Source: G965195345 sp965277775
GTDB taxonomy: Bacteria > Pseudomonadota > Gammaproteobacteria > CAKMZV01
Direction of reading: 5' to 3'
NCBI GenBank assembly: GCA_965277775.1
Contig: OZ255843.1
Location: forward strand, 806,001-870,000
Length of the DNA: 64,000 nucleotides
Positions 17,782 to 27,668 of the stretch are shown one piece after another (within the stretch, counting starts at the first letter, position 1; each line of letters begins with the position of its first letter). A model generated the notes under the pieces. The model was given only the letters and a program-made list of their open reading frames with translations. It ran no database searches and was not told where the DNA came from. A program made the translations under genes and the position numbers.

Positions 17782-19425
17782 TTACATCATACCACCCATA
17801 CCGCCCATGCCACCACCCATATCGGGCATTGCAGGACCGGCTGATTCAGGCTTTGGTTTATCAGCAACCGCTGCTTCAGTCGTGACCAAAAGTCCCGCAA
17901 TTGAAGCTGCGTGCTGTAAAGCAGAGCGTGTTACTTTGGTGGGATCAATGATGCCCATTTTGAGCATATCACCGTATTCATCGGTGGTTGCATTAAAGCC
18001 AAAGTTGCCTTTGCCTCTAAGGACTTCATTAACCACAACAGCGCCATCTAAACCAGCATTGTTAGCGATTTGACGTAGGGGCTCTTCCAATGCACGACGA
18101 GTGATCTGAATGCCTTGGGTTTGATCGTCATTATTGCCTTTCAAACCATCAAGCGATTTGGCTGCACGAAGCAGTGCAACACCGCCACCGGCCACAACTC
18201 CTTCTTCTACAGCAGCACGTGTTGCATGCAGAGCGTCATCGACACGGTCTTTCTTCTCTTTCATCTCAACTTCTGTTGCCGCACCCACTTTAATGACTGC
18301 AACACCGCCAGACAATTTAGCCAAACGTTCTTGAAGTTTCTCACGATCATAATCAGAGGTTGATTCTTCAATGGCTGCTTTGATTTGCTCACAACGTCCG
18401 TCGATATTGCCTTGCTCACCAGCGCCATCAATGATGGTGGTAGATTCTTTGCTGATCACAACTTTTTTGGCTTCACCGAGTTGATCAACTGTGGCTTTTT
18501 CTAAGCTCAATCCGATCTCTTCAGAGATGACTGTGCCGTTGGTTAAAATAGCCAAGTCTTCCATAATCGCTTTACGACGATCACCAAATCCAGGCGCTTT
18601 AACAGCAGCAACTTTAAGAATGCCACGCATGTTGTTAATTACCAATGTGGCCAATGCTTCGCCTTCAACGTCTTCAGCAACAATCAACAATGGGCGGCTG
18701 CTTTTGGAAATGCTTTCTAAGATTGGAAGCAAGTCGCGGATGTTTGATACTTTTTTATCAAACAACAAGATGTATGGGTTTTCAAGTTCCGCTGTCATTT
18801 TTTCTTGGTTATTGGCAAAATAAGGCGATAAATAACCGCGATCAAAGTCCATGCCTTCAACCACATCTAATTCATCGTTCAAAGATCTGCCTTCTTCAAC
18901 GGTAATGACACCTTCTGTTGAAACTTTTTTCATCGCTTCCGCAATAATTTGACCAATGGAATCATCACTGTTGGCAGAAATTGTGCCGACTTGAGTAATA
19001 GATTGGTTGTCATTACAAGGTTGTGACAATTTTTGTAGTTCTGCAACCACTGCACGAGAAGCTTGATCGATGCCGCGTTTCAAATCCATAGGATTCATGC
19101 CAGCAGCAACCGCTTTCATGCCCTCACGAGCAATCGCTTGTGCCAAAACAGTCGCAGTCGTTGTACCATCACCGGCAACGTCAGAGGTTTTAGAAGAAAC
19201 TTCTTTGACCATCTGGGCGCCCATGTTTTCAAATTTATTTTCTAAAGTGATTTCTTTGGCCACAGTGACACCATCTTTGGTCACAGCAGGCGCTCCGAAA
19301 GCTTTGTCCAATACAACGTTACGACCCTTGGGTCCTAATGTTACTTTGACGGCGTCCGCCAAAGTGTTTAGCCCAGTCATCATAGATTCGCGGGCTTCTA
19401 ATCCAAATTTTACATCTTTTGACAT
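17782..19425 (-). CDS. groEL: Chaperonin GroEL (60 kDa)
   Basis: GroEL forms the 14-mer folding chamber that works with GroES and ATP. It is 547 residues, the usual length. Visible features are LGPKGRNVVLDKAFGAP, the ATP site GDGTTTATVLAQAI, the apical-domain blocks, and the Gly-Gly-Met-rich tail GGGMGGMGGMM. AGGA lies 10 bases upstream of the ATG. It follows groES by 24 bp on the minus strand in a standard groESL operon and has its own terminator. Confidence 0.98.
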   Translation of the reverse strand: MSKDVKFGLEARESMMTGLNTLADAVKVTLGPKGRNVVLDKAFGAPAVTKDGVTVAKEITLENKFENMGAQMVKEVSSKTSDVAGDGTTTATVLAQAIAREGMKAVAAGMNPMDLKRGIDQASRAVVAELQKLSQPCNDNQSITQVGTISANSDDSIGQIIAEAMKKVSTEGVITVEEGRSLNDELDVVEGMDFDRGYLSPYFANNQEKMTAELENPYILLFDKKVSNIRDLLPILESISKSSRPLLIVAEDVEGEALATLVINNMRGILKVAAVKAPGFGDRRKAIMEDLAILTNGTVISEEIGLSLEKATVDQLGEAKKVVISKESTTIIDGAGEQGNIDGRCEQIKAAIEESTSDYDREKLQERLAKLSGGVAVIKVGAATEVEMKEKKDRVDDALHATRAAVEEGVVAGGGVALLRAAKSLDGLKGNNDDQTQGIQITRRALEEPLRQIANNAGLDGAVVVNEVLRGKGNFGFNATTDEYGDMLKMGIIDPTKVTRSALQHAASIAGLLVTTEAAVADKPKPESAGPAMPDMGGGMGGMGGMM

Positions 19426-19449
19426 TTTAAATATTTCCTGTCTATACGA

Positions 19450-19734
19450 TTAAACAATGGCGAGAATATCATCTTCTCGCATGATCATGACCTTTTCGCC
19501 GTCAATGCTTACTTCAGTACCTGCATATTGACCAAAAAGAACAGTGTCTCCGACTTTAACAGTTAATGCACAGCATTTACCATCATCGCACTTCTTGCCG
19601 TCACCGACAGCGACGATTTCCCCTCTTGTGGGTTTTTCAGCACTTGAATCTGGAATGACAATACCGCTTGCAGTCGTGGTTTCTTCTGGCGCACGCTTTA
19701 CAACGACACGATCATTTAGTGGACGAATTTTCAT
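19450..19734 (-). CDS. groES: Co-chaperonin GroES (10 kDa)
   Basis: GroES caps the GroEL chamber. From ATG 19734 it is 94 residues beginning KIRPLNDRVVVKR, the canonical N-terminus. A TTG at 19740 is an alternative start closer to GGAGG. The mobile loop is EETTTASGIVIPDSSAEKP. Unusually, the segment after the roof loop reads KKCDDGKCCAL with Cys at 49, 54 and 55, where E. coli has a Cys-free stretch. The operon with groEL is standard. Confidence 0.97.
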   Translation of the reverse strand: MKIRPLNDRVVVKRAPEETTTASGIVIPDSSAEKPTRGEIVAVGDGKKCDDGKCCALTVKVGDTVLFGQYAGTEVSIDGEKVMIMREDDILAIV

Positions 19735-19827
19735 TTTCAACTATCCTCCGTATTTAGAATTGAAATAGAACTAAACTTTGCGCATTAAATGATAATACAT
19801 TAATTCAAATGCGCCTCTTGAGTACCA

Positions 19828-19854
19828 ATGTATGGACAATATGAAAGCTTTCAA
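19828..19854 (-). promoter_or_regulatory. Candidate sigma-32-type promoter of groESL
   Basis: On the minus strand TTGAAA (19854-19849) is followed after 13 bases by CCATACAT (19835-19828). This resembles the heat-shock pair TTGAAA and CCCCATNT, about 95 bp before groES. The -10 match is partial. No CIRCE inverted repeat was found. Confidence 0.4.
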
Positions 19855-20220
19855 CCCCTGAATTATTTTTTTTAACAATTCGCTTTGTATCAGCGACTGC
19901 TTAAAAGCCGTTCGTTTTTGTTTGTAGATACGGGCAGGCTAAACTGCCCTCTATGCAGTCATCCTCGGCGTATTCTACAATGGGATTCCATCTGCCTCAA
20001 TTGCACGGAATGTCCTATTTTACAGTCTGCGAAATTAAAGCTCATCGTCGTCCTTTAACTGGTCAATGATGTTGGAAATTAGGCTGGCAATAGAAGCACA
20101 AAATAATCCGTCTTTTGCGGTTTTAAAATCGCATTTTTGATGTTAGAATGCTTGCTTATGCTAAAAGCTTGATGGCTTTAATCGAATCAAGTGCACCGAC
20201 CCAATTAAACAGGATATTTT
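19855..20220. other. Intergenic region between groESL and the aminotransferase gene
   Basis: This divergent spacer must carry the promoter of the 20221 operon. The only clear signal is AGGA at 20211-20214 ahead of ATG 20221. No riboswitch, tRNA or small gene was recognised. Confidence 0.5.
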
Positions 20221-21600
20221 ATGAGTAACGTACAACCAAGTAACCTTGTCTCGACTGATAAAAAACACGTCTGGCATCACCTTTCTCAGCATGCAGTTTT
20301 TGATAAATCAGACCCAAGAATCATTGTAAAAGGCGAAGGCATCATTGTCACAGACACCAATGGTAATAAGTTTCTGGATGCTGTCTCTGGCGGCGTTTGG
20401 ACGGTCAATGTCGGTTATGGCAGAGCATCCATCGCCAAGGCGGTCTCAGACCAATTGATCAAAATCCCTTTTTTCGCAGCCTCTTTCGGCACAGAGCCTG
20501 CCAGCATTTACTCAGAACAACTCATCGAATTGTTGCCCCACATGAACCGCGTTTATTATTCAAGTTCTGGTTCAGAAGCCAATGAAAAAGCGTATAAAAT
20601 GGTTCGACAACGGGCGCACGGTATCAATGGTGGTAAGAAGCATAAAATCATTTTCCGCGATCGTGATTACCACGGTACAACCATTGCAGCGCTCACTTCA
20701 TCTGGGCAAGATCAGCGAAAAGCAGAATACGGTCCTTATGTTGATGGCTTTGTAAAAATGCCTCATTGCTGTTGCTACCGTTGTCCATTTGGCAAAGAAT
20801 ATGGCAATTGCAATATCGAATGCGCCACGGCTTTGGAAGATGTTATTCTAAAAGAGGGTCCAGATAGCGTCGGTTCAGTGGTCTTAGAACCCATCACAGC
20901 GGGCGGCGGTGTGATCCCACCCGTCAAAGAATATTTCCCCATCATTTCTGAAATTTGCAAAAAGTATGACGTGTTAATCCACATAGATGAAGTGGTCTGT
21001 GGCATGGGTCGCACGGGTAAATGGTTTGGTCATCAGCATTTTGATGTTAAACCCGATATGGTTACAATGGCCAAAGGGGTCGCCAGTGGCTATGCTGCCA
21101 TTTCCATTACAGCTACCACCGAAGCTGTTTTTGATGTATTCAAAACAGACCCGTCGGATACCACAGGCTACTTTAGAGACATTAGCACTTTTGGCGGTTG
21201 CACTTCAGGACCTGCAGCGGCCATTGAAAACTTGAAAATTATCAAAGAAGAAAACTTGTTAGAAAATTGCGCCAAGATGGGCGAATACATGATTGATCAA
21301 TTCAAAGCATTGCAAGACAAACATCAATGCATAGGTGATGTTCGAGGCAAAGGGCTTTTTGCTGGTGTAGAGCTGGTTCAAGACAGAAAAACCAAAGCGC
21401 CCTTAGATGAGGCATTGGTTGGAAAAATCGTTCAGTACTGTCTTGCCCAAGGCGTGCTTATTGGTGCAACCAATCGAAGCATCACTGGATTTAATAACAC
21501 CTTGTTATTCAGCCCTTCTTTCATCATCACCAAAGAACAAATTGATCAAATTGTTTCTAAGGTAGATGCCGCTTTAGAATCCGTCGTTAAAACCTCTTAA
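20221..21600 (+). CDS. Class III PLP aminotransferase, beta-alanine/taurine:pyruvate type
   Basis: This 459-residue fold-type I aminotransferase probably moves the amino group of an omega-amino acid to pyruvate. The PLP-binding pattern is IHIDEVVCGMGRTGKWFG followed by the lysine motif MAKGVASGYAA. A Cys-rich insert, HCCCYRCPFGKEYGNC, resembles one in taurine:pyruvate aminotransferases. AGGA precedes the ATG by 6-7 bases. The next gene, 15 bp on, is a CoA-acylating semialdehyde dehydrogenase, which favours beta-alanine (giving malonate semialdehyde) over taurine. Substrate choice is inferred from context. Confidence 0.85.
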   Translation: MSNVQPSNLVSTDKKHVWHHLSQHAVFDKSDPRIIVKGEGIIVTDTNGNKFLDAVSGGVWTVNVGYGRASIAKAVSDQLIKIPFFAASFGTEPASIYSEQLIELLPHMNRVYYSSSGSEANEKAYKMVRQRAHGINGGKKHKIIFRDRDYHGTTIAALTSSGQDQRKAEYGPYVDGFVKMPHCCCYRCPFGKEYGNCNIECATALEDVILKEGPDSVGSVVLEPITAGGGVIPPVKEYFPIISEICKKYDVLIHIDEVVCGMGRTGKWFGHQHFDVKPDMVTMAKGVASGYAAISITATTEAVFDVFKTDPSDTTGYFRDISTFGGCTSGPAAAIENLKIIKEENLLENCAKMGEYMIDQFKALQDKHQCIGDVRGKGLFAGVELVQDRKTKAPLDEALVGKIVQYCLAQGVLIGATNRSITGFNNTLLFSPSFIITKEQIDQIVSKVDAALESVVKTS

Positions 21601-21615
21601 TCCCCTATAACTCAA

Positions 21616-23109
21616 ATGCAAAAATTACAACACATTGTTGATGGTAAAAAAATTGATGGACAGTCTCAGACCATCTTTGATATCTATGACCCTTCTCAAG
21701 GCAAGGTTATAAAACAAATCAAAGGCGCCAACATCAATGATGTTGATCAAGCTGTCGCCGCAGCTAAAAAAGCTTTTCCCAGCTGGTCTGCCGTACCACC
21801 TGCCAAACGCGCTGCCATTTTTTATAACTACCGTCACCTTTTATATAAGCACATTGACGAACTCGCCCAACTGATTTCGCAAGAGCATGGCAAAACACTC
21901 ATCGATGCCAAAGGCGAGCTAATGCGTGGTATTGAAATCGTTGAGTTTTGTACCAGCATCAACAGTCATTTAAAATCTGAATTTAGTTTGGATGTTTCTG
22001 AAAACATTGATTGTTACAACATTCGTCAAGCTGTTGGCGTCTGTGCCGGCATAACGCCATTTAACTTTCCGGCCATGGTGCCCATGTGGATGTTTCCAGT
22101 CGCCATCGCTTGTGGAAACACCTTTGTTCTTAAAGTATCAGAAAAAGACCCCTCGTGTGGATTGAGAGTGACCGAATTGCTTGCCGAAGCTGGCTTGCCC
22201 GATGGTGTGTTAAATACCATCGTGGGTGACAAAGAAGCTGTTGATGGATTGCTACACCATCCCGATGTCCAAGCCGTGAGTTTTGTTGGGTCAACCGCCG
22301 TAGGTGAATACATTTATCAAGAAGGTTGTAAACACAACAAACGGGTTCAAGCCTTATGTGGCGCCAAAAATCATATGGTCGTCATGCCCGATGCCGATTT
22401 GAAGCAAGTTTGTGATGCTGCACTCGGCGCCGCTTTTGGTTCTGCTGGAGAACGGTGTATGGCGATTTCTGTGCTCGTGGTGGTTGGCGATGATACCGCC
22501 GATCAAATCGTTGCTCAATTAGCGCCCATGATCGAAAATTTAAAAGTGCACCAATACGATCACCCTGAAGCGGAAATGGGGCCAGTGATCACTCAAGAAA
22601 GCAAGAATCGCATCCTAAATTATATAGATCAAGGTCTTAAAGCCGGTGCCGAATTAGTGGTGGACGGCAGACACCTCGCCGAAAAGCCAGGATTCTTTGT
22701 TGGTGGTTGCCTGTTCGACAAAGTCACTCAAACCATGCCCATATACACCGATGAAATATTTGGTCCTGTGCTATCGATTGTTCGTACTCAATCCTTTGAT
22801 GAAGCGCTTGAGTTGGTCAACAGTCACGAATACGGTAATGGTGCCGCCATCTTTACTCGTAATGGCAAAGTATCACGAGATTTTACGACTAAATCCAATG
22901 CTGGCATGATTGGTGTCAATGTGCCCATCCCCGTGCCTGTAGCGACCCACAGTTTTGGCGGTTGGAAGCGCTCATTATTCGGCAACAATGCCATACATGG
23001 CATGGAAGGTGTCCGTTTTTATACCAAATTGAAAACCATAACCAGTCGCTGGCCTGAAAATTCACAAGGGGCTCAATTTCATTTTGTAAGTGGCAAAGAA
23101 AGCGTATAA
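21616..23109 (+). CDS. mmsA: CoA-acylating methylmalonate/malonate-semialdehyde dehydrogenase
   Basis: MmsA oxidises malonate or methylmalonate semialdehyde with CoA and NAD to acetyl- or propionyl-CoA and CO2. It is 497 residues. The catalytic Cys281 is in GSAGERCMAIS, the form specific to this branch of the aldehyde dehydrogenases. TPFNFPAMVPMWMFP and the C-terminal HSFGGWKRSLFG are also characteristic. With the preceding aminotransferase it forms a two-step pathway from beta-alanine (or a branched omega-amino acid) to an acyl-CoA. No good Shine-Dalgarno precedes the ATG, so translation may be coupled. Confidence 0.94.
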   Translation: MQKLQHIVDGKKIDGQSQTIFDIYDPSQGKVIKQIKGANINDVDQAVAAAKKAFPSWSAVPPAKRAAIFYNYRHLLYKHIDELAQLISQEHGKTLIDAKGELMRGIEIVEFCTSINSHLKSEFSLDVSENIDCYNIRQAVGVCAGITPFNFPAMVPMWMFPVAIACGNTFVLKVSEKDPSCGLRVTELLAEAGLPDGVLNTIVGDKEAVDGLLHHPDVQAVSFVGSTAVGEYIYQEGCKHNKRVQALCGAKNHMVVMPDADLKQVCDAALGAAFGSAGERCMAISVLVVVGDDTADQIVAQLAPMIENLKVHQYDHPEAEMGPVITQESKNRILNYIDQGLKAGAELVVDGRHLAEKPGFFVGGCLFDKVTQTMPIYTDEIFGPVLSIVRTQSFDEALELVNSHEYGNGAAIFTRNGKVSRDFTTKSNAGMIGVNVPIPVPVATHSFGGWKRSLFGNNAIHGMEGVRFYTKLKTITSRWPENSQGAQFHFVSGKESV

Positions 23110-23205
23110 TATGCACATAACATAAGTGTTAAATATGATGCATGGTGACTTGCCAAAAGCAAGTGTATTAAACCAACCAGCTAAACAATAAAACTGAGGA
23201 AACAT

Positions 23206-24297
23206 ATGGAACATTCATCCAAAAAAACGCCACTGTACGATGTACACGTTGCAAGCAATGCCAAGATGGGAGACTTCGCTGGTTTCTCAATGCCATTTTT
23301 CTACCCATTAGGCGCTTTGAAAGAGCACCTACATACTCGACAATCCGCAGGCTTGTTTGACATCTCGCACATGATACACTTCGATGTTCAAGGCGAGGAT
23401 GCTGCAGATTTTATGGCGAAAGTCTGTCCCTATGATGCGCACGACCAAGGCTTCAATGCAGGTCGCTACTCCTTTATGTTAAATGAATCGGGGGGCATCA
23501 TTGATGACCTCATTGTGACGCGACTTGCGCCAAACCAATACCGCATTGTTGCCAATGGCGCCTGTGCTGAAAAAGACCTGAGTCACTTACAAAAGGTTGC
23601 AGCCAATTTTAAAGTCAGCGTCGCCCACATTCCTTGCGGCTTTATCGCTCTACAAGGCCCTCAATCTGAAGCGGTGTTAAGAGATTGTGGTTTGGACTTG
23701 CCCGATATGATCTTCTTAGACACCCACAGCACAGATTCCGACTGGTTCATTTCACGCAGTGGTTACACGGGTGAAGATGGTTTTGAAGTTGCCACGCCAG
23801 AACATGAATTGCAAGCCTTCGTAGAAAAACTGCTCAGCGATGACCGAGTAGAGCTCATTGGCTTGGCAGCAAGGGATACCCTTCGCTTAGAATCTGGCTT
23901 ATCGCTCTATGGTCAAGACCTGTCCGATGAGATTTCTCCCCACGAAGCGGGATTGATCTGGGCCATCCCCAAATCATTAAGAAGTAAAGGCACTTATATT
24001 GGTGCTGAAGCTTTTAACGCCAAATATAACACTGGCAGAAAACGCAAAAGACTGGGTATGATCGTCGCAGGCAAAGCCCCCGTGCGTTCTGGGGTTGATT
24101 TGTTCGATGAAAACGACAACAAAATTGGACTTGTTACCTCAGGCGGATTTGGCGCAACACTGGGTTCTGGGATTGTATTAGCACTGGTTGATGCCGACTT
24201 TTCGGGCACAAGCGCTTTTGCACAAGTACGCAACAAACGCTTGGAGCTTCAAAAAGCAACCCTGCCTTTCATTACCCAAAACTACAAACGAATTTAA
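23206..24297 (+). CDS. gcvT: Glycine cleavage system T protein (aminomethyltransferase)
   Basis: GcvT transfers the methylene from aminomethyl-lipoyl-GcvH to tetrahydrofolate, releasing ammonia. It is 363 residues. It begins with KKTPLYDVHVASNAKMGDFAGF, has SGYTGEDGFE in the folate region, and the C-terminal barrel segment VTSGGFGATLGSGIVLALV. GAGG precedes the ATG. The order gcvT-gcvH-gcvP is the common gammaproteobacterial one. The 96-bp upstream gap is too short for a tandem glycine riboswitch and none of its core motifs is seen. Confidence 0.97.
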   Translation: MEHSSKKTPLYDVHVASNAKMGDFAGFSMPFFYPLGALKEHLHTRQSAGLFDISHMIHFDVQGEDAADFMAKVCPYDAHDQGFNAGRYSFMLNESGGIIDDLIVTRLAPNQYRIVANGACAEKDLSHLQKVAANFKVSVAHIPCGFIALQGPQSEAVLRDCGLDLPDMIFLDTHSTDSDWFISRSGYTGEDGFEVATPEHELQAFVEKLLSDDRVELIGLAARDTLRLESGLSLYGQDLSDEISPHEAGLIWAIPKSLRSKGTYIGAEAFNAKYNTGRKRKRLGMIVAGKAPVRSGVDLFDENDNKIGLVTSGGFGATLGSGIVLALVDADFSGTSAFAQVRNKRLELQKATLPFITQNYKRI

Positions 24298-24323
24298 ACA
24301 ACCTTTAATAGGAGTACACTACC

Positions 24324-24695
24324 ATGAGTAAACTTTACTACACAGATACCCATGAATGGGTAGAAGTCGATGGCGACACAGCAACCATTGGCTTAACCAC
24401 ATTTGCCTTAGAACAGCTGGGCGATTTGGTCTTTATTGAACTGCCCGAAGTGGATGATTCATTCAGCCAAGGCGACAATGCAGCCGTCGTTGAATCCGTT
24501 AAAGCGGCTTCTGACGTCTATGCTTCCATTTCAGGCGTGGTCACAGAAACCAATGGCGCCTTAGCCGACGATGCAGCCTCAGCTGACCCAGAGTCACCAC
24601 ACGATTGCTGGTTATTTAAAATGACCATTGCAGATGCATCTGAACTTGAGCAGCTTTTAGATGAAGCCGCCTATCAAGAAAAACTCAACGACTAA
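24324..24695 (+). CDS. gcvH: Glycine cleavage system H protein
   Basis: GcvH is the lipoyl-carrying shuttle between the P, T and L proteins. It is 123 residues, slightly shorter than the 129 of E. coli. The lipoyl attachment lysine is Lys60 in VESVKAASDVYAS. The start YYTDTHEWVEVDGD is canonical. AGGAG at 24309-24313 precedes the ATG. It sits 26 bp after gcvT and 18 bp before gcvP. Confidence 0.97.
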   Translation: MSKLYYTDTHEWVEVDGDTATIGLTTFALEQLGDLVFIELPEVDDSFSQGDNAAVVESVKAASDVYASISGVVTETNGALADDAASADPESPHDCWLFKMTIADASELEQLLDEAAYQEKLND

Positions 24696-24713
24696 AACAT
24701 CCTTACAGTATCT

Positions 24714-27533
24714 ATGGTTATGAACAAAGCACAATCCCTCGAAAACAATCCATTTTCAAAAAGACACATCGGCCCCAGTGAGGCAGAACAAGCCACCATG
24801 TTGGCAGCGCTTGACGTGCCCTCACTTGAGGCATTGATTCAACAAATCATTCCGTCCGACATTCAATTTAATGAAACGTTAGACGTGCCTGATGGCGTGG
24901 GTGAGGAAGCGGCTATGGCTGAATTAAAAACCATGATGCAAGGCAATGTTATTGCCAAATCATTCATTGGACAAGGCTATCATGACTGCCTTGTGCCACC
25001 TGTGATTTTGCGCAATCTTTTAGAAAGTCCAGGTTGGTACACATCTTATACACCGTATCAACCTGAGATTTCTCAAGGACGTTTGGAAATGTTGTTTCAT
25101 TTTCAAACCCTGATTACTGAACTGACTGGACTGCCCGTTGCCAATGCCTCTTTGTTAGACGAAGCAACCGCCATTGCTGAGGCCGTTGGTATTGCTTTAA
25201 AACACAGCAGAGGCAAAAAAACCGAAGTGGTGGTTGCCAACGATTTACATCCTCAGTCTTTAGATGTGCTCCTTACACGGGGTAATGCCATGGGCTTTTC
25301 TATAGACAATGACACCATTAGCGATAAAACGTGCGCCATCATCATCCAAAGTCCAGATACTTATGGCGTTGTTGCTGATCACAGTGCCATCATTGATGAA
25401 GCCAAAAAAGCGGGGGCATTGGTCATTGTCTGCGCCGATCCCTTAGCCTTAACCTTGCTCGAAGCCCCTGCAAAATGGGGTGCAGACATCGTCGTTGGCT
25501 GCATTCAACGATTTGGTGTGCCAATGGGTAATGGTGGACCGCATGCGGCCTTTTTGGGTGTTTGTGAATCCCTGACTCGCTTGATTCCAGGCAGAATTAT
25601 TGGCGAAAGCATAGACAAACATGGACGCCCTGCGTACCGCCTTGCTTTACAAACGCGCGAACAACACATTCGTCGGGAAAAAGCCACTTCAAATATTTGT
25701 ACTGCACAAGCATTGCTCGCCAATATGGCAGCAGCCTATGCCATATGGCATGGTCCCAAAGGTTTGATTGCCATTGCTCAGCGCGTTCATGAGTTGGCCG
25801 TCCGTTTGGCACTGTCATTGCAAAAAGGGGGACTCGAAGTCCATTCAACAAACCTGTTTGACACAGTCACCTTCAAAACCTCAAATGCATCAGCCCTTCA
25901 AGCTAAAGCAGAAGCCAAAAATTATTTGCTTAGAGTCATTGGCTCAGACAACGTCTCCGTCGCTTTTGATGAACTTTCAACCGAGCAAGATTTACAAGAA
26001 CTTTGTGAAATATTCGGCGTGCAATGCCAAGATTATTCAGCCAATAATGCCTTACATTGGCGGAATACGCAAAACTTCCTCAGCCAAGAAATCTTCCACA
26101 GTTGTCGCTCAGAAACTCAAATGAAACGCTTGTTGAGAAATCTTGCAAACAAAGACCTTGCTTTAGACCGCACCATGATTCCTTTGGGTTCATGTACGAT
26201 GAAACTCAATTCAACAGCTGAAATGATTCCAGTCACTTGGCCTGAAGTCAGCCAAATACATCCATTTTCACCTGCCAATCATCGTCAAGGTTATCAAAAA
26301 ATGATTGCCGATTTAGACCACTGGTTATCTGATATTACGGGCTTTGCTAAAGTCAGCTTACAGCCAAACGCTGGATCACAAGGCGAATTTTCTGGATTAT
26401 TGGCTATCAAACAATACCATGAATCAAACAATCAAGGACACCGTTCCATTTGTTTGATCCCTTCTTCAGCCCACGGCACCAATCCAGCTTCAGCGCAGAT
26501 GGCGGGCTACGACGTGGTGGTGGTTAAATGCACGCAATCAGGCGATGTTGATGTTGAAGACCTCAAACTGAAAGCAGAAAAGCACAGCAATGACTTGGCT
26601 GCCCTCATGATCACCTACCCTTCAACGCATGGTGTTTTTGAGACCAGCATAAAGAACATTTGCAAAATCATCCATGACAATGGCGGTCAAATCTATTTTG
26701 ACGGCGCTAATTTAAATGCCATGGTTGGCTTATCAAGACCCGGTGACATTGGCGCCGACGTTTGCCATTTAAATTTACATAAAACCTTCTGTATTCCACA
26801 CGGTGGCGGTGGTCCAGGCATTGGTCCTATCGGCGTTGCCCCACACTTGGTCCCCTTCCTTCCCGGACATATTGAAGAAGGCACACATAACGCAGTTTCT
26901 GCTGCACCTTACGGCTCAGCCTCCATTTTGCCCATCACTTGGATGTACATTCGTATGCTCGGTGCTCAAGGGTTAAAAAATGCCTCTGAGATTGCGATTT
27001 TGAATGCCAACTACTTGGCCAAATCTTTGGAGTCACATTACCCCATTCTTTACACAGGTAATCACGAACGAGTCGGCCACGAATGTATCTTAGATACACG
27101 CCCTCTAAAAACCAATGCTGGTGTCACAGTTGATGACGTTGCTAAACGTTTGATTGATTTAGGTTTTCATGCGCCTACTATGTCATGGCCAGTCATTGGC
27201 ACCTTGATGGTAGAGCCCACAGAATCTGAAAATTTACACGAATTGGATCGCTTCATTGATGCCATGATCGTCATCCGCAAAGAAGCTGATGAAATTCAAG
27301 CTGGTACTTGGCCTAAGGATGACAACCCCTTGTGTAATGCGCCTCATCCTGCTGAGGACTTGCTTAAAGCCGAATGGGATCACCCCTATTCGCGTGAACA
27401 AGCAGCCTATCCGTCTGTGTATTCTGAAAGAGCCACCAAGTTCTGGCCGCCCGTATCCCGAGTGGATAACCAGCATGGCGATAGAAACTTAATCTGTGCT
27501 TGTCCGCCAATGTCAGATTTTGCAGATGACTGA
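24714..27533 (+). CDS. gcvP: Glycine dehydrogenase (decarboxylating), P protein
   Basis: GcvP is the PLP enzyme that decarboxylates glycine and loads the aminomethyl group on GcvH. It is a single 939-residue polypeptide, not the split alpha/beta form. FSKRHIGPSEAEQ opens the protein. The PLP lysine is Lys690 in NLHKTFCIPHGGGGPG, and TYPSTHGVFE lies before it. ATGs at 24714 and 24720 are both possible starts, with no clear Shine-Dalgarno. It ends the gcv operon; mreB begins 135 bp later with its own promoter-like sequence. Confidence 0.97.
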   Translation: MVMNKAQSLENNPFSKRHIGPSEAEQATMLAALDVPSLEALIQQIIPSDIQFNETLDVPDGVGEEAAMAELKTMMQGNVIAKSFIGQGYHDCLVPPVILRNLLESPGWYTSYTPYQPEISQGRLEMLFHFQTLITELTGLPVANASLLDEATAIAEAVGIALKHSRGKKTEVVVANDLHPQSLDVLLTRGNAMGFSIDNDTISDKTCAIIIQSPDTYGVVADHSAIIDEAKKAGALVIVCADPLALTLLEAPAKWGADIVVGCIQRFGVPMGNGGPHAAFLGVCESLTRLIPGRIIGESIDKHGRPAYRLALQTREQHIRREKATSNICTAQALLANMAAAYAIWHGPKGLIAIAQRVHELAVRLALSLQKGGLEVHSTNLFDTVTFKTSNASALQAKAEAKNYLLRVIGSDNVSVAFDELSTEQDLQELCEIFGVQCQDYSANNALHWRNTQNFLSQEIFHSCRSETQMKRLLRNLANKDLALDRTMIPLGSCTMKLNSTAEMIPVTWPEVSQIHPFSPANHRQGYQKMIADLDHWLSDITGFAKVSLQPNAGSQGEFSGLLAIKQYHESNNQGHRSICLIPSSAHGTNPASAQMAGYDVVVVKCTQSGDVDVEDLKLKAEKHSNDLAALMITYPSTHGVFETSIKNICKIIHDNGGQIYFDGANLNAMVGLSRPGDIGADVCHLNLHKTFCIPHGGGGPGIGPIGVAPHLVPFLPGHIEEGTHNAVSAAPYGSASILPITWMYIRMLGAQGLKNASEIAILNANYLAKSLESHYPILYTGNHERVGHECILDTRPLKTNAGVTVDDVAKRLIDLGFHAPTMSWPVIGTLMVEPTESENLHELDRFIDAMIVIRKEADEIQAGTWPKDDNPLCNAPHPAEDLLKAEWDHPYSREQAAYPSVYSERATKFWPPVSRVDNQHGDRNLICACPPMSDFADD

Positions 27534-27575
27534 GTCATCTTACAATTGCCGTCATCATCAGAACTGAGGGAATAC

Positions 27576-27604
27576 TCTACAAATAAAACCTTGTGTTGTA
27601 TAAT
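27576..27604 (+). promoter_or_regulatory. Candidate sigma-70 promoter of the mre-mrd operon
   Basis: A perfect TATAAT at 27599-27604 is preceded after 17 bases by TCTACA (27576-27581, four of six matches to TTGACA). It is followed by a short hairpin ending in eight T before mreB, which could act as an attenuator. Confidence 0.5.
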
Positions 27605-27668
27605 CCCCACGTGTAGGTGGATGAGTTTTTTTTCTTAACAAAGTCTAATCTTTGCAGGTCATTTTCAT

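Noticed and set aside
23110..23205. Glycine riboswitch ahead of gcvT
   Set aside because: The gap is only 96 bp and the aptamer core is absent. A short hairpin ACTTGC/GCAAGT is all that was seen.
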